A DNA stretch of 64,000 nucleotides from an uncultured Collinsella sp. (GTDB lineage Bacteria > Actinomycetota > Coriobacteriia > Coriobacteriales > Coriobacteriaceae), in contig CAUAWV010000008.1 of NCBI GenBank assembly GCA_958433005.1, positions 1-64,000 on the forward strand, given 5' to 3'. Made by a program: the position numbers and the translations under genes. This document shows, one piece after another, positions 1 to 7,715 of the stretch (position 1 is the first letter of the stretch; every line of letters starts with the position of its first letter). Below the pieces are notes generated by a model. The model made no database searches, had not been told where the DNA came from, and was given only the letters and a program-made list of their open reading frames with translations.

Positions 1-569
1 ACGCCTTTGAGTATGCCCGCCGCTGCGGCCGCAAAAAGGTGACGGCCGTGCACACGGCCAACATCATGAAAGCGACCGACGGCCTGTTCCTGCGCGTGGC
101 ACGCGAGGTGGCCGCCAACTATCCCGATATCGAGTTCAACGACAAGATCGTCGACGCCACCTGCATGGGCCTGGTCCAGAACCCCAACGACTTCGATGTC
201 CTGGTGCTGCCCAACCTGTACGGCGACATCGTGAGCGACCTGTGCGCCGGCCTGGTGGGCGGCCTGGGTATGGCCCCCGGCTCCAACATCGGTGCCGATT
301 GCGCCATTTTCGAGGCAACGCACGGCTCCGCGCCCGATATCGCCGGTCAGGATATCGCCAACCCCACGGCCGAGATCCTCTCTGCTGCGATGATGCTTGA
401 CCACCTGGGCGAGAACGACGCCGCCAATCGTATTCGCGCCGCCGTTTCTGCCACGCTCGACGAGGGTGAGCAGGTCACCGGCGACGTTCGTCGTGCCCAG
501 ACCGGCTCCGTTGAGGGCGCTGTGGGCACGCAGGCCTTTGCCGATGCCGTTATCGCGCACCTGGCCTAA
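1..569 (+). CDS. NAD-type isocitrate dehydrogenase, C-terminal part (5' end cut by window)
   Basis: The reading frame is open from base 3 to a TAA at 567-569, so the N-terminus lies outside the window. The visible part carries the isocitrate/isopropylmalate dehydrogenase C-terminal half. It contains [19 protein letters not shown], then [20 protein letters not shown], which binds the nicotinamide cofactor and includes the conserved GSAPDIAG turn. The [13 protein letters not shown] form fits NAD-dependent isocitrate dehydrogenase better than isopropylmalate dehydrogenase, which usually has [12 protein letters not shown]. The enzyme would oxidatively decarboxylate isocitrate to 2-oxoglutarate in the cytosol. 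The next gene is separated by a terminator, so no operon link is seen. A homoisocitrate or isopropylmalate enzyme is the main alternative because the substrate-binding N-terminal residues are not visible. Confidence 0.82.
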   Translation, partial: AFEYARRCGRKKVTAVHTANIMKATDGLFLRVAREVAANYPDIEFNDKIVDATCMGLVQNPNDFDVLVLPNLYGDIVSDLCAGLVGGLGMAPGSNIGADCAIFEATHGSAPDIAGQDIANPTAEILSAAMMLDHLGENDAANRIRAAVSATLDEGEQVTGDVRRAQTGSVEGAVGTQAFADAVIAHLA

Positions 570-628
570 GGCATGCAGACTGCAAACGCCAAAATAGTAC
601 TTAAGTGTTTGCGTATAACCTGAGAATC

Positions 629-660
629 AATACGCCCGGCGCTCTGTCGGGCGTATTCTA
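629..660 (+). terminator. Rho-independent terminator after the isocitrate dehydrogenase gene
   Basis: A perfect 10-bp stem pairs AATACGCCCG (629-638) with CGGGCGTATT (648-657) around a 9-nt loop. It lies 60 bp after the stop codon. Confidence 0.75.
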
Positions 661-696
661 TTGCGGACTATGTTTCCTAACAAGGAGTAACTGACT

Positions 697-1779
697 ATGG
701 GTCTGATTCAAAAGAAGGACGAGAAGGACGAGATCGACGGCATCCAGATCATCGAGCGCGGCGAAGGCCCCAATGGTGATGAGGACGAGAAGATCGACCT
801 GGTCGCCGGTACGTCTGCCGAGCACATTGCTGCCGGCACGACCGCCGAGGAAGAGGACGCTCGCCTGGAGGCAAAGATCGCCGCGGACGCCGCCGACGAG
901 AACCTCATGCCCGAGGAACAGGATGCGGACGACTCCGATGTGGACGACCATGCATCTAAGCACAAGAAGACGATGATTGCCGCCTTTGTGGTCGCCATCG
1001 TGATTGCTGCGGTGGTCGGCTTCTTTATTGGCAATGGCGGCTTTGGCGGCAAGGGTGTCGGCTCGTCGACCCTGACCGAGGACCAGCTCGATTCGACCGT
1101 GGCAAGCTATAGCTACAACGGCAAGAAGAGCGATATCACCGCGCGCGAGGCTATCGAGAGCCAGTACAGCCTCGACACCGTCAAGGATAGCGATGGCAAC
1201 TACACCGCTCCGTCTGCCGACGTTATCCTGTCCTACGTGCGCAACAAGATCCTGCTGGACGCTGCCGAGGACGAGGGCATTACCGTTTCTTCCAAGGAAA
1301 TGAAGCAGTACGCCGAGGATTCCATCGGCACCTCCGACTACAAGACCATGGCCACGCAGTACGGCGTGTCCAAGGACCAGGCCAAGCAGATCGTCCGTCA
1401 GTCCGCGACGCTGCAGAAGCTCTACAAGAAGAAGGTCGGCGACAGCTCCGCAAGCATGCCGACCGCCCCGACCGAGCCTGCTGACGGCAACGAGGAGACC
1501 GCGAGCAAGGACTACGCCGACTACATCATCAACCTTGCCGGCGACGAGTGGGATAGCGAGAAGGGCACTTGGAAGGACGCCGACAGCACCTACGCTAAGG
1601 CGCTCGCCGACGATGCCTTTACGGCCGATAGCGCAACCTATAAGCAGGCCATGACCGCCTATTACACCGCCTACCAGCAGTACTCTTCGCAGGCCTCGAG
1701 CGCCAGCTCCAAGTGGACCGAGTATGCTAACGGCCTCTACGCCAAGGCCAACATCAGCATCTACGGCCTGTTTGCGTAA
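697..1779 (+). CDS. Membrane-anchored SurA-N-like protein (putative chaperone/PPIase-related)
   Basis: The protein has 360 residues and its ATG follows AAGGAG with 8-nt spacing. Residues 1-90 are very acidic and hydrophilic. A single membrane segment (about 92-111, MIAAFVVAIVIAAVVGFFIG) follows a KHKK positive patch, giving an inside-to-outside topology with about 250 residues outside. The external part has a SurA-N/trigger-factor-like helical pattern (SADVILSYVRNKILLDAAED, then a GVSKDQAKQIVRQSATLQKLYKKKVG stretch). No parvulin catalytic domain is recognisable, so it may bind unfolded exported protein without isomerase activity. It stands alone between two terminators. The function is inferred from a weak fold-level resemblance only. 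Confidence 0.6.
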   Translation: MGLIQKKDEKDEIDGIQIIERGEGPNGDEDEKIDLVAGTSAEHIAAGTTAEEEDARLEAKIAADAADENLMPEEQDADDSDVDDHASKHKKTMIAAFVVAIVIAAVVGFFIGNGGFGGKGVGSSTLTEDQLDSTVASYSYNGKKSDITAREAIESQYSLDTVKDSDGNYTAPSADVILSYVRNKILLDAAEDEGITVSSKEMKQYAEDSIGTSDYKTMATQYGVSKDQAKQIVRQSATLQKLYKKKVGDSSASMPTAPTEPADGNEETASKDYADYIINLAGDEWDSEKGTWKDADSTYAKALADDAFTADSATYKQAMTAYYTAYQQYSSQASSASSKWTEYANGLYAKANISIYGLFA

Positions 1780-1821
1780 GGGCTGCCCAAGCCGCCGAGC
1801 GCGTAGCCTAAACACCTAATT

Positions 1822-1856
1822 AAGCCCGCTAGAACGGATGTCGTTCTAGCGGGCTT
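1822..1856. terminator. Bidirectional terminator
   Basis: A perfect 14-bp stem (AAGCCCGCTAGAAC with its complement, extendable to 15) surrounds a short loop. It lies between convergent genes ending at 1779 (+) and 1892 (-), and has A/T runs on both sides. Confidence 0.8.
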
Positions 1857-1891
1857 ATTGCGTTTAGGCGCTGGTGGCTAAATTATGTCTA

Positions 1892-2128
1892 TTAATCTTT
1901 AAGTCCAAAGAGGTTATCGGCTTCATCGTCAGGCATATATTCCAGTACATCGCCCGGTTGGCAGTCGAGTGCCCGGCATATCGCGTCAAGAGTTGAAAAG
2001 CGCACGGCAGAAACCTTGCCCGTCTTGATGCGCGACATATTGACCTGGGAGATACCCACGCGTTCCGCAAGCTCTTTGGATGAAATCTTGCGTTCGGCAA
2101 GCATGCGGTCGAGCCGCAGAATAATCAT
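1892..2128 (-). CDS. XRE-family helix-turn-helix regulator (YozG-like)
   Basis: This 78-residue protein is almost entirely a Cro/C1 helix-turn-helix. The pattern SSKELAERVGISQVNMSRIKTGK covers residues 16-38, followed by a second half, FSTLDAICRALDCQPGDVLEY. Small XRE proteins ending in this CQPGDVLEY motif are usually encoded beside a DUF2975 membrane protein. Here the DUF2975 gene lies immediately upstream with a 9-bp gap, so the two should be co-transcribed. It probably represses its own operon. The target is not visible from the sequence. Confidence 0.85.
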   Translation of the reverse strand: MIILRLDRMLAERKISSKELAERVGISQVNMSRIKTGKVSAVRFSTLDAICRALDCQPGDVLEYMPDDEADNLFGLKD

Positions 2129-2137
2129 GGATTCCCC

Positions 2138-2776
2138 CTAGAGCAACTCGTCATCTTGTTTTTGCAGGATACACCCGTACTGGAAGATGCTGGCAATCAG
2201 GCTAATAATTAGGCCTGCAAAGAGCATAGAGAGGTCGAGATGCTGCCCGCCAAGCGCATCCGTAAAGCTACCGCCAAATCCTGAGAGTATCAGCCCTGTG
2301 ACTATGGCACCAAAAAGTTTCACGGCAGCGCCGCCGATAAGGAACAAATGTCCTATTTGACGTAGTATGCGGATGCATTCGAGGTCAAAGGGCCTGCCCG
2401 CCTTTTCAATGGCGGAGAAAAACCTGTATGCGCTTAGCGCGATGGCAAGCGCGAGGCATGCCATCATGGCGCTCCCTATGGCAGTATGACCGTCGTGCGC
2501 GACAAGCATAAGAGGAGTCTGTTCATTGGTGCCGACGAGAGCGAGAATTGGCCCTTCGCTAGCCTCAAGCTCTACGGATTGGAGACAGAACCCTTGGGAG
2601 AGGCTAGGCAATATGACTAGATCTTCGATTGCAATGACTGCGAGGAGTGCCAGAGCGAGCGCCACGATGGTGCAGATTGTGCCCCATTTGCAGTAGCGAG
2701 TGAGCTTCCTCAGTTTGGCTATTGCCTGTTCACGGTCGATGGCTTCATTCGATTTGGATACGTTCCAGCGGATCAT
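2138..2776 (-). CDS. DUF2975-type membrane protein
   Basis: The protein has 212 residues when started at the ATG at 2776, which follows GGAGG with 4-nt spacing. An upstream in-frame start would add five residues but lacks a good ribosome site. Four hydrophobic segments are visible, at roughly residues 32-55, 100-122, 143-165 and 180-200. The first loop is long and probably outside. The arrangement matches DUF2975 proteins, which pair with a YozG-like XRE regulator, here the next gene of the operon. The function is unknown; pairs of this kind have been suggested to sense a membrane or cytoplasmic signal. Confidence 0.7.
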   Translation of the reverse strand: MIRWNVSKSNEAIDREQAIAKLRKLTRYCKWGTICTIVALALALLAVIAIEDLVILPSLSQGFCLQSVELEASEGPILALVGTNEQTPLMLVAHDGHTAIGSAMMACLALAIALSAYRFFSAIEKAGRPFDLECIRILRQIGHLFLIGGAAVKLFGAIVTGLILSGFGGSFTDALGGQHLDLSMLFAGLIISLIASIFQYGCILQKQDDELL

Positions 2777-3024
2777 AGCTCCTCCAACCAATGTCTTGGA
2801 TGATACTTGTATCTTATATCATACTTAATGATAAACGATAAACAATTACAGATTAGAGTAAGTAATGTTTGTGAGACGAATAGCGAGAGCTATGGCATAT
2901 TCAGGGAATGGGAGTTTGGAACGCGGGGGATGGACGAGTATTGAAATACCCTGCAACCGCGCAAGTGCTTCATCGAGTCTCCCCAATTCATCTAGGAAAA
3001 AGGCTGCAAACGATTGAAATTCTC

Positions 3025-3054
3025 CGGTGAACGGTCGAAAACTACCGTTCACCG
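3025..3054. promoter_or_regulatory. Inverted pair of the CGGTGAACGGT operator-like motif
   Basis: CGGTGAACGGT (3025-3035) and its exact reverse complement ACCGTTCACCG (3044-3054) are separated by 8 bp. This is the only copy in the window arranged as a perfect inverted pair. It lies about 425 bp before the PTS IIA gene. Confidence 0.6.
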
Positions 3055-3242
3055 ATAATTTCTAAACTGGTTCTAACTGGTATTAAGTCAAAAAGACCAA
3101 TTCACAAATCTTCACAATGACCTGCACTTTTTCTACACGCTATATTTAGCCACCCTGTGTTGTTTAGACACGAAAATAGTTGTGATCGATTGCCAAAGCA
3201 TTTCGAAACGGTTTCAAAACTGCAGGTAGAAGTGTTAATGAG

Positions 3243-3274
3243 CGGTAAACGGTCGATTTATCACCGTGAACGGT
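3243..3274. promoter_or_regulatory. Direct pair of operator-like motif with 21-bp period
   Basis: CGGTAAACGGT (3243-3253) and CCGTGAACGGT (3264-3274) lie in the same orientation, 21 bp apart. They are about 205 bp upstream of the PTS IIA start. The same motif and spacing recur before other sugar operons in the window. Confidence 0.65.
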
Positions 3275-3347
3275 GCAAAAACGTTTTACTGTATGAATCA
3301 GCGAAAGCGACCTCTTCTGGGGTGATATAGTGACAACAACACGTCAC

Positions 3348-3361
3348 GTGGTTACTACCAG
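3348..3361. promoter_or_regulatory. GntR/UTRA operator upstream of the PTS operon
   Basis: GTGGTTACTACCAG contains the inverted repeat TGGT-TACT-ACCA. The same 13 bases TGGTTACTACCAG occur before the isomerase gene at 7642-7654. It resembles the NagR/DasR-type TGGT-N4-ACCA operator, and a further ACCACTGGT lies just downstream (3369-3377). The likely ligand-responsive regulator is the GntR protein encoded at 6870-7601. Confidence 0.65.
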
Positions 3362-3477
3362 TTTAGAAACCACTGGTCTTCAAAGAACGCTTTCTAAGAA
3401 GCTTTAAGGGCGAGCGCCCGCTGGCTTCCGAAAATTATCGGACTCAGATCGTACACACCTTCGGAAGGGAAATTTGA

Positions 3478-3921
3478 ATGGTTGGCTTTATTCTTACCGG
3501 TCATGGACAGTTCGCACCCGGCCTTGCAAGTGCTATCGCTATGGTTGCCGGCGATCAGCCCGCTTTTACCGTCGTTCCTTTTGAGGGCGACCAGGCTGCT
3601 TCCTACGGTGAGGATCTCCGCGCCGCTATTACCGCCATGCGCGAGGAGTGCGATGGCGTGCTCGTCTTTACCGACCTGCTCGGTGGTACTCCGTTCAATC
3701 AGTCGATGATGATTGCCCAGGATGTCGACAACGTCGAGGTTCTGACTGGCACCAACCTTCCCATGGTTATTGAGCTTCTGTTCCTCCGCGGTAACGCCAC
3801 GCTCGCCGAGCTTGGCGAGCAGGCCGTGACCGTTGGTCAGACGGGCGTCACCGCCCAGACGGTCGCATCCGTTGCCGGCTCCGACGAAGAGGATATCTTC
3901 GGCGACGAGGACGGCATCTAA
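3478..3921 (+). CDS. agaF: PTS mannose-family EIIA (GalNAc-type)
   Basis: This 147-residue protein is a single EIIA-Man domain. The phosphorylated histidine is His9 in LTGHGQFAPG, and VFTDLLGGTPFNQS is the conserved second motif around residues 61-75. It accepts phosphate from HPr in the cytosol and passes it to the IIB protein encoded two genes downstream. The ATG follows GGAAGGGAAATTTG, and the stop overlaps the next start by one base, so translation is probably coupled. Sugar specificity cannot be read from this subunit. Context (AgaS, NagA, LacC) supports N-acetylgalactosamine or galactosamine. Confidence 0.9.
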   Translation: MVGFILTGHGQFAPGLASAIAMVAGDQPAFTVVPFEGDQAASYGEDLRAAITAMREECDGVLVFTDLLGGTPFNQSMMIAQDVDNVEVLTGTNLPMVIELLFLRGNATLAELGEQAVTVGQTGVTAQTVASVAGSDEEDIFGDEDGI

Positions 3922-4202
3922 TGGCCGATTTCGGAGCCAACGTCCTGAGCTCCTCGGTCGCCCTTTTAGGCCTGCTTGTCATCATGGGCTTGATTTACAC
4001 CATCTGGTCGCAAATCAACATGAAGAAGAAGCAGAAGTACTTCAAGGAGCTGCACACCGAGCTCAAGCCGGGTCAGGAGGTTCTTTTCGCCGGCGGTATC
4101 TACGGAACCGTCAAGGGCATCGAAGGCGAAAAGGTCCAGATCAAAGTCCGATCCGGTGCCGTCGTAGATGTTTCGCGTTACGCGATTCAGGAGATCAAGT
4201 AA
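3921..4202 (+). CDS. YajC-like small membrane protein inside the PTS operon
   Basis: This 93-residue protein has one N-terminal membrane segment (about residues 13-31) followed by a basic KKKQKYFKELH stretch. The small domain LKPGQEVLFAGGIYGTVKGI matches the YajC fold (usual length 85-110). YajC normally accompanies SecDF. Here it lies between PTS IIA and IIB, with its ATG overlapping the IIA stop (TAATG). The same insertion is known in the streptococcal hyaluronate/GalNAc PTS operons, so a link with the Man-family transporter is plausible. Whether it also serves the Sec machinery cannot be told from this sequence. Confidence 0.8.
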   Translation: MADFGANVLSSSVALLGLLVIMGLIYTIWSQINMKKKQKYFKELHTELKPGQEVLFAGGIYGTVKGIEGEKVQIKVRSGAVVDVSRYAIQEIK

Positions 4203-4238
4203 CTGTCGTCAGCAAATAACGAAAGGAAGCTGATCAAC

Positions 4239-4721
4239 ATGGCAGAACCCAACATTCTTCTTACCCGCATCGATAACCGACTGGTCCATGGTCAGGTCGC
4301 TACCCAGTGGAACTCCACCCTGGGCTCCAACCTCATCCTCGTCGCCAACGACGATGTGTCGACCAACACCATGCGCCAGAACCTCATGAAGATGGCCGCT
4401 CCCGCCGGCGTCGCTACGCGTTTCTTCTCCCTGCAGAAGACCATCGACGTCATTGGCAAGGCGAGCCCGCGCCAGAAGATCTTCATCGTGGCCGAAACAC
4501 CGGAAGACGTGCTTACGCTCGTCAAGGGCGGTGTGCCTATAAAGAAGGTAAACATCGGCAACATGCACATGTCGGAAGGAAAGCGCCAAGTCGCCACCTC
4601 CGTCGCAGTTAACGACGAGGATGTCGCTGCGTTTAAAGAGCTGCAGGAATTGGGGGTGGAGTTGGAGATCAGGCGCGTTCCGAGCACGCCTGTTGAGGAC
4701 ACGAGCAAGCTCTTCTCGTAA
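4239..4721 (+). CDS. agaB: PTS mannose/sorbose-family EIIB (GalNAc-type)
   Basis: This 160-residue EIIB carries the catalytic His17 in RIDNRLVHGQVATQW, the standard phosphoacceptor of this family. It also has the KGGVPIKKVNIGNMHM motif near residues 92-107. It takes phosphate from EIIA and gives it to the sugar bound by IIC/IID. The ATG follows GAAAGGAAGC in the operon order IIA, yajC, IIB, IIC, IID. A second, catalytically altered paralogue lies at 15108-15590. Complete and of normal length. Confidence 0.9.
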   Translation: MAEPNILLTRIDNRLVHGQVATQWNSTLGSNLILVANDDVSTNTMRQNLMKMAAPAGVATRFFSLQKTIDVIGKASPRQKIFIVAETPEDVLTLVKGGVPIKKVNIGNMHMSEGKRQVATSVAVNDEDVAAFKELQELGVELEIRRVPSTPVEDTSKLFS

Positions 4722-4811
4722 TCCTCGTGATCCACGTTGTCAGGATTGAAACCCTGACGTTCTGTACGTGATATCCAAAGTGCGTACATACATTTTGAAA
4801 GGAGGAGCAAG

Positions 4812-5612
4812 ATGGAATACTCGATCATCCAGGTCGCTCTGGTCTTCATCGTCACGTTCGTCGCGGCAATCGACCAGTTCAACTTCCTCGAGTCTCTCTA
4901 TCAGCCCATCGTCACCGGCGCCGTCATCGGTCTTATCCTTGGCGACCTCAACACCGGTCTTCTCGTGGGTGGTACCTATCAGCTCATGACGATCGGCAAC
5001 ATGCCGATCGGAGGCGCTCAGCCGCCTAACGCCGTCATCGGCGGCATCATGGCAGCCATTCTCGCTATCGCTACGGGCCTCGAGCCCAACGCGGCAGTCG
5101 GCCTTGCCATTCCGTTCGCTCTGCTTGGTCAGCTCGGCGTTACCCTGGTCTTCACGCTTATGTCGCCCCTCATGTCCTCCGCGGACAACATGGCTCATAA
5201 CGCTGACACCAAGGGCATCGAGCGTCTGAACTACTTCGCCATGGCTCTGCTCGGCCTGATCTTCGCTGTCGTCGTCACCCTGTTCTTCATCGCTGGCGCT
5301 ACCATCGGTCAGACCATCGCTTCCGCCATCCCGACTTGGCTGCAGACCGGTCTGTCCGCTGCAGGCGGCATGATGCGCTTCGTCGGCTTCGCCGTCCTGC
5401 TCAAGGTTATGATGAACCGCGATATGTGGGGCTTCTTCCTCATGGGCTTTGGCCTCGCGCTCATCACCGTTGCCAACGATTCTCTGGCAACCCCTGCCCT
5501 GCTCATCCTCGCTCTCATCGGCTTCGGCATCGCTTTCTGGGACTTCCAGCAGCAGACCGAGCTGAAGGGTGCAGCTGTTTCTGACGGAGGTGACTTCGAA
5601 GATGGCATCTAA
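4812..5612 (+). CDS. agaC: PTS mannose-family EIIC permease
   Basis: The protein has 266 residues, the usual EIIC-Man length, with many hydrophobic segments starting at residue 1. It contains the conserved GDLNTGLLVGGTYQLMTIGN stretch and the following GGAQPPNAVIGGIM motif, both typical of the sugar-translocating core. It forms the membrane channel with EIID. The ATG follows AAAGGAGG. Its last 11 bases overlap the EIID start, so the two are translationally coupled, as expected for an equimolar complex. Confidence 0.9.
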   Translation: MEYSIIQVALVFIVTFVAAIDQFNFLESLYQPIVTGAVIGLILGDLNTGLLVGGTYQLMTIGNMPIGGAQPPNAVIGGIMAAILAIATGLEPNAAVGLAIPFALLGQLGVTLVFTLMSPLMSSADNMAHNADTKGIERLNYFAMALLGLIFAVVVTLFFIAGATIGQTIASAIPTWLQTGLSAAGGMMRFVGFAVLLKVMMNRDMWGFFLMGFGLALITVANDSLATPALLILALIGFGIAFWDFQQQTELKGAAVSDGGDFEDGI

Positions 5613-6684
5613 TGAGTATGTGATCCCGGAGCACTACGAGGATCTCACTCCTGCTCCGCAGCTCGACCAGAAGACCCTCAACAAGATGGCTTGGCGCTCC
5701 TGCTTCCTGCAGGCATCGTTCAACTACGAGCGCATGCAGGCCGCTGGCTGGCTTTACTCCATCATCCCCGGTCTGGAGAAGATCCACACCAACAAGAACG
5801 ACCTCGCGGCTTCCATGAGCCACAACCTGGAGTTCTTCAACACCCACCCGTTCCTCGTCACCTTTGTTATGGGTATCGTGCTTTCGCTCGAGCAGAACAA
5901 GGTTGACATCCCCACGATCCGCGCCGTCCGCGTCGCCGCAATGGGCCCGCTCGGTGGTATCGGTGACGCCCTGTTCTGGCTGACGCTCGTGCCTATCACG
6001 GCCGGCATCACCTCCAACATGGCCATCAACGGCAACGCCGCTGCGCCGATCATCTTCCTGGTGATCTTCAACGTCGTCCAGTTCGCTCTGCGCTTCTGGC
6101 TCATGAACTGGTCCTACAAGCTTGGCACCAGCGCTATTGACGCTCTGACTGCCAACATGCAGGCCTTCACGCGTGCCGCTTCCATTATGGGCGTCTTCGT
6201 CGTCGGTTGCCTGGTCGTCACCATGGGTGGCACCCAGATCAACCTCCAGATCCCCAACGGCACCACCCGTGGCCTCTCCGCTACTACCGTGATCGTCTCC
6301 GAGAAGGAGGCCGAGAACTTCACCGGTATGGAGGGCATCGATACCGAGACCGCTGAGGCCGGTACCATCGCCATGACCGATGAGGACGGCAACGCCCTCA
6401 CCGCTTCCGATGCCGACGGCAACGCTGTCGAGTGCGGCGTCACCGATCTGGGCAACGGCATGGAGTCCGTTACCTACGGCACCGTCACCGAGGATCCGGT
6501 CAACTTCTCTGTTGCCGACACCCTCAACACCATCGTCCCGAAGCTCGTCCCGCTTATGCTTACGCTGCTGCTTTACTACATGTTCGCTAAGCACAGCTGG
6601 ACCCCGACCAAGGGCATTCTGCTGCTCTTCGTCCTGGGCATCCTGGGCGCTGGCCCGCTTGGTCTCTGGCCGAGCATCTGGTAA
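5602..6684 (+). CDS. agaD: PTS mannose-family EIID permease with an extra external domain
   Basis: The start is placed at ATG 5602, which follows GGAGGTGA inside the IIC gene and gives 360 residues. An EIID is normally 270-300. The core is clear: MAWRSCFLQASFNYERMQ near residue 29, the MGPLGGIGDALFW motif near 115-127, and a C-terminal hydrophobic pair ending in PLGLWPSIW. The extra length is one block, about residues 214-303, between membrane segments. It is rich in Asp, Glu, Thr and Gly. The position matches the loop where some lactococcal ManN proteins carry the bacteriocin-relevant gamma+ region, but the block here looks unrelated and larger. Confidence 0.88.
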   Translation: MASNEYVIPEHYEDLTPAPQLDQKTLNKMAWRSCFLQASFNYERMQAAGWLYSIIPGLEKIHTNKNDLAASMSHNLEFFNTHPFLVTFVMGIVLSLEQNKVDIPTIRAVRVAAMGPLGGIGDALFWLTLVPITAGITSNMAINGNAAAPIIFLVIFNVVQFALRFWLMNWSYKLGTSAIDALTANMQAFTRAASIMGVFVVGCLVVTMGGTQINLQIPNGTTRGLSATTVIVSEKEAENFTGMEGIDTETAEAGTIAMTDEDGNALTASDADGNAVECGVTDLGNGMESVTYGTVTEDPVNFSVADTLNTIVPKLVPLMLTLLLYYMFAKHSWTPTKGILLLFVLGILGAGPLGLWPSIW

Positions 6685-6750
6685 GGCTCTAGCTTGAGGG
6701 GTGTGTCCCTGCGCGGCTCACACCCCGACCCCTTAAGCCATGTGTATGTT

Positions 6751-6785
6751 AAAAGCCGCGTGCTCGAAAGAGCGCGCGGCTTTTG
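6751..6785 (+). terminator. Terminator of the GalNAc PTS operon
   Basis: AAAAGCCGCGTGCTC pairs with GAGCGCGCGGCTTTT around a GAAA tetraloop, with one G-T wobble, and is followed by TTTTGTTTTC. It separates the PTS genes from the GntR gene. Confidence 0.88.
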
Positions 6786-6869
6786 TTTTCTTGATGAGTC
6801 GGGTGTTGCAGAACGATAATGCTTAACACCCTAGGTAGTTAGCCGAATTCGAGCAAAAGGGAGGATAGG

Positions 6870-7601
6870 ATGGCGATCGGAGCGCGTAGGCAGCCGCTGT
6901 ACGATCAGCTGGTCGATATTCTGACCGAAAAGATTGACCATGAATATCGCGCCGGTGACATGATTCCTTCCGAGCGCGAACTTTCGGAGCGCTATGGTCT
7001 CTCGCGCACTACGGTACGCTTGGCTCTGCAGGAACTGGAGCGTTTAGGACTGGTGGTTCGGCAGCACGGTCGCGGTACCTTTGTGACCGACCGTTCGGCA
7101 AAAGCAACCAATCTTATGCAGTCCTACAGCTTTACCGAGCAGATGCGCGCGATGGGTCGAGAACCCGAGACCACGATTCTCGAGTTTTGCGAGATGGAGG
7201 CCGATAAGAATCTGGCCGAGCATATGGGATTGCGTATCGGTGATCGCATTTTTAAGCTTAAGCGCCTTCGTTCTGCCGACAACATGCCCATGATGGTCGA
7301 ACGCAGCTATCTACCGGTTCGTCAATTTCTGTCCCTAAAGCGACCGCTGCTGGAGCGCAAGCCGCTTTACGATGTGATTGAGCAGGACTTTCAGCAAAAG
7401 ATACGCGTGGCTGAAGAGGAGTTCTATGCGAGCATAGCCCGTCCCACCGACGCCCACCTTTTGGGAATTGTCGAGGGCTCGCCTGTGCTCGATTTGGTCA
7501 GGACTACGTATAACGAGTCAAACGAGGTTGTGGAGTATACACTCTCGGTTGCTCGTGCCGATCAGTTTAAATACAAGGTTTACCACCAGCGTAGCAACTA
7601 G
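6870..7601 (+). CDS. GntR/HutC-family regulator with UTRA effector domain
   Basis: This 243-residue protein has a winged helix-turn-helix at residues 9-75 (IPSERELSERYGLSRTTVRLALQELE, then a QHGRGTFV wing). A UTRA effector domain follows from about 95 to 235. UTRA members of this kind (NagR, DasR, AgaR2) bind amino-sugar phosphates. It stands between the PTS operon and agaS. Matching TGGT-N4-ACCA operators lie before both neighbours (3348-3361 and 7641-7654), so it most likely controls both units. The gene follows AAAGGGAGGATAGG. Confidence 0.88.
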   Translation: MAIGARRQPLYDQLVDILTEKIDHEYRAGDMIPSERELSERYGLSRTTVRLALQELERLGLVVRQHGRGTFVTDRSAKATNLMQSYSFTEQMRAMGREPETTILEFCEMEADKNLAEHMGLRIGDRIFKLKRLRSADNMPMMVERSYLPVRQFLSLKRPLLERKPLYDVIEQDFQQKIRVAEEEFYASIARPTDAHLLGIVEGSPVLDLVRTTYNESNEVVEYTLSVARADQFKYKVYHQRSN

Positions 7602-7640
7602 TGTCCGCATCGTTTCCATATGGTGATTCTTTGCATTTAA

Positions 7641-7676
7641 CTGGTTACTACCAGATAACCAACCGAAGTGTATAAT
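7641..7676 (+). promoter_or_regulatory. agaS promoter with GntR operator
   Basis: CTGGTTACTACCAG (7641-7654) is a perfect CTGGT-N4-ACCAG palindrome, and the -10 box TATAAT (7671-7676) follows 16 bp later. The operator covers the -35 region, as expected for repression. A further ATAACCAACC sequence follows it. Confidence 0.7.
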
Positions 7677-7715
7677 TGCACGTCAGAGGATTACTTCTAG
7701 AGAGAGGTATTAGAA

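Larger units (their letters stand above)
2777..3477. other. 700-bp gene-free regulatory region before the GalNAc PTS operon
   Basis: No convincing gene is present; a 68-codon minus-strand frame at 2846-3052 has no ribosome site or known motif. The stretch is AT-richer than its surroundings. It holds two clusters of the CGGTRAACGGT motif, a copy of the AAAACTGCAGGT core (3216-3227), and a TGGT-N4-ACCA GntR operator. A weak promoter is possible, with TGACCT (3118-3123), a 17-bp spacer and TATATT (3141-3146). Its length suggests a long 5' leader or multiple promoters. Confidence 0.6.

Noticed and set aside
2846..3052. Minus-strand 68-codon gene in the PTS upstream region
   Set aside because: No ribosome site, no recognisable motif, and it overlaps the inverted operator-like motif at 3025-3054.
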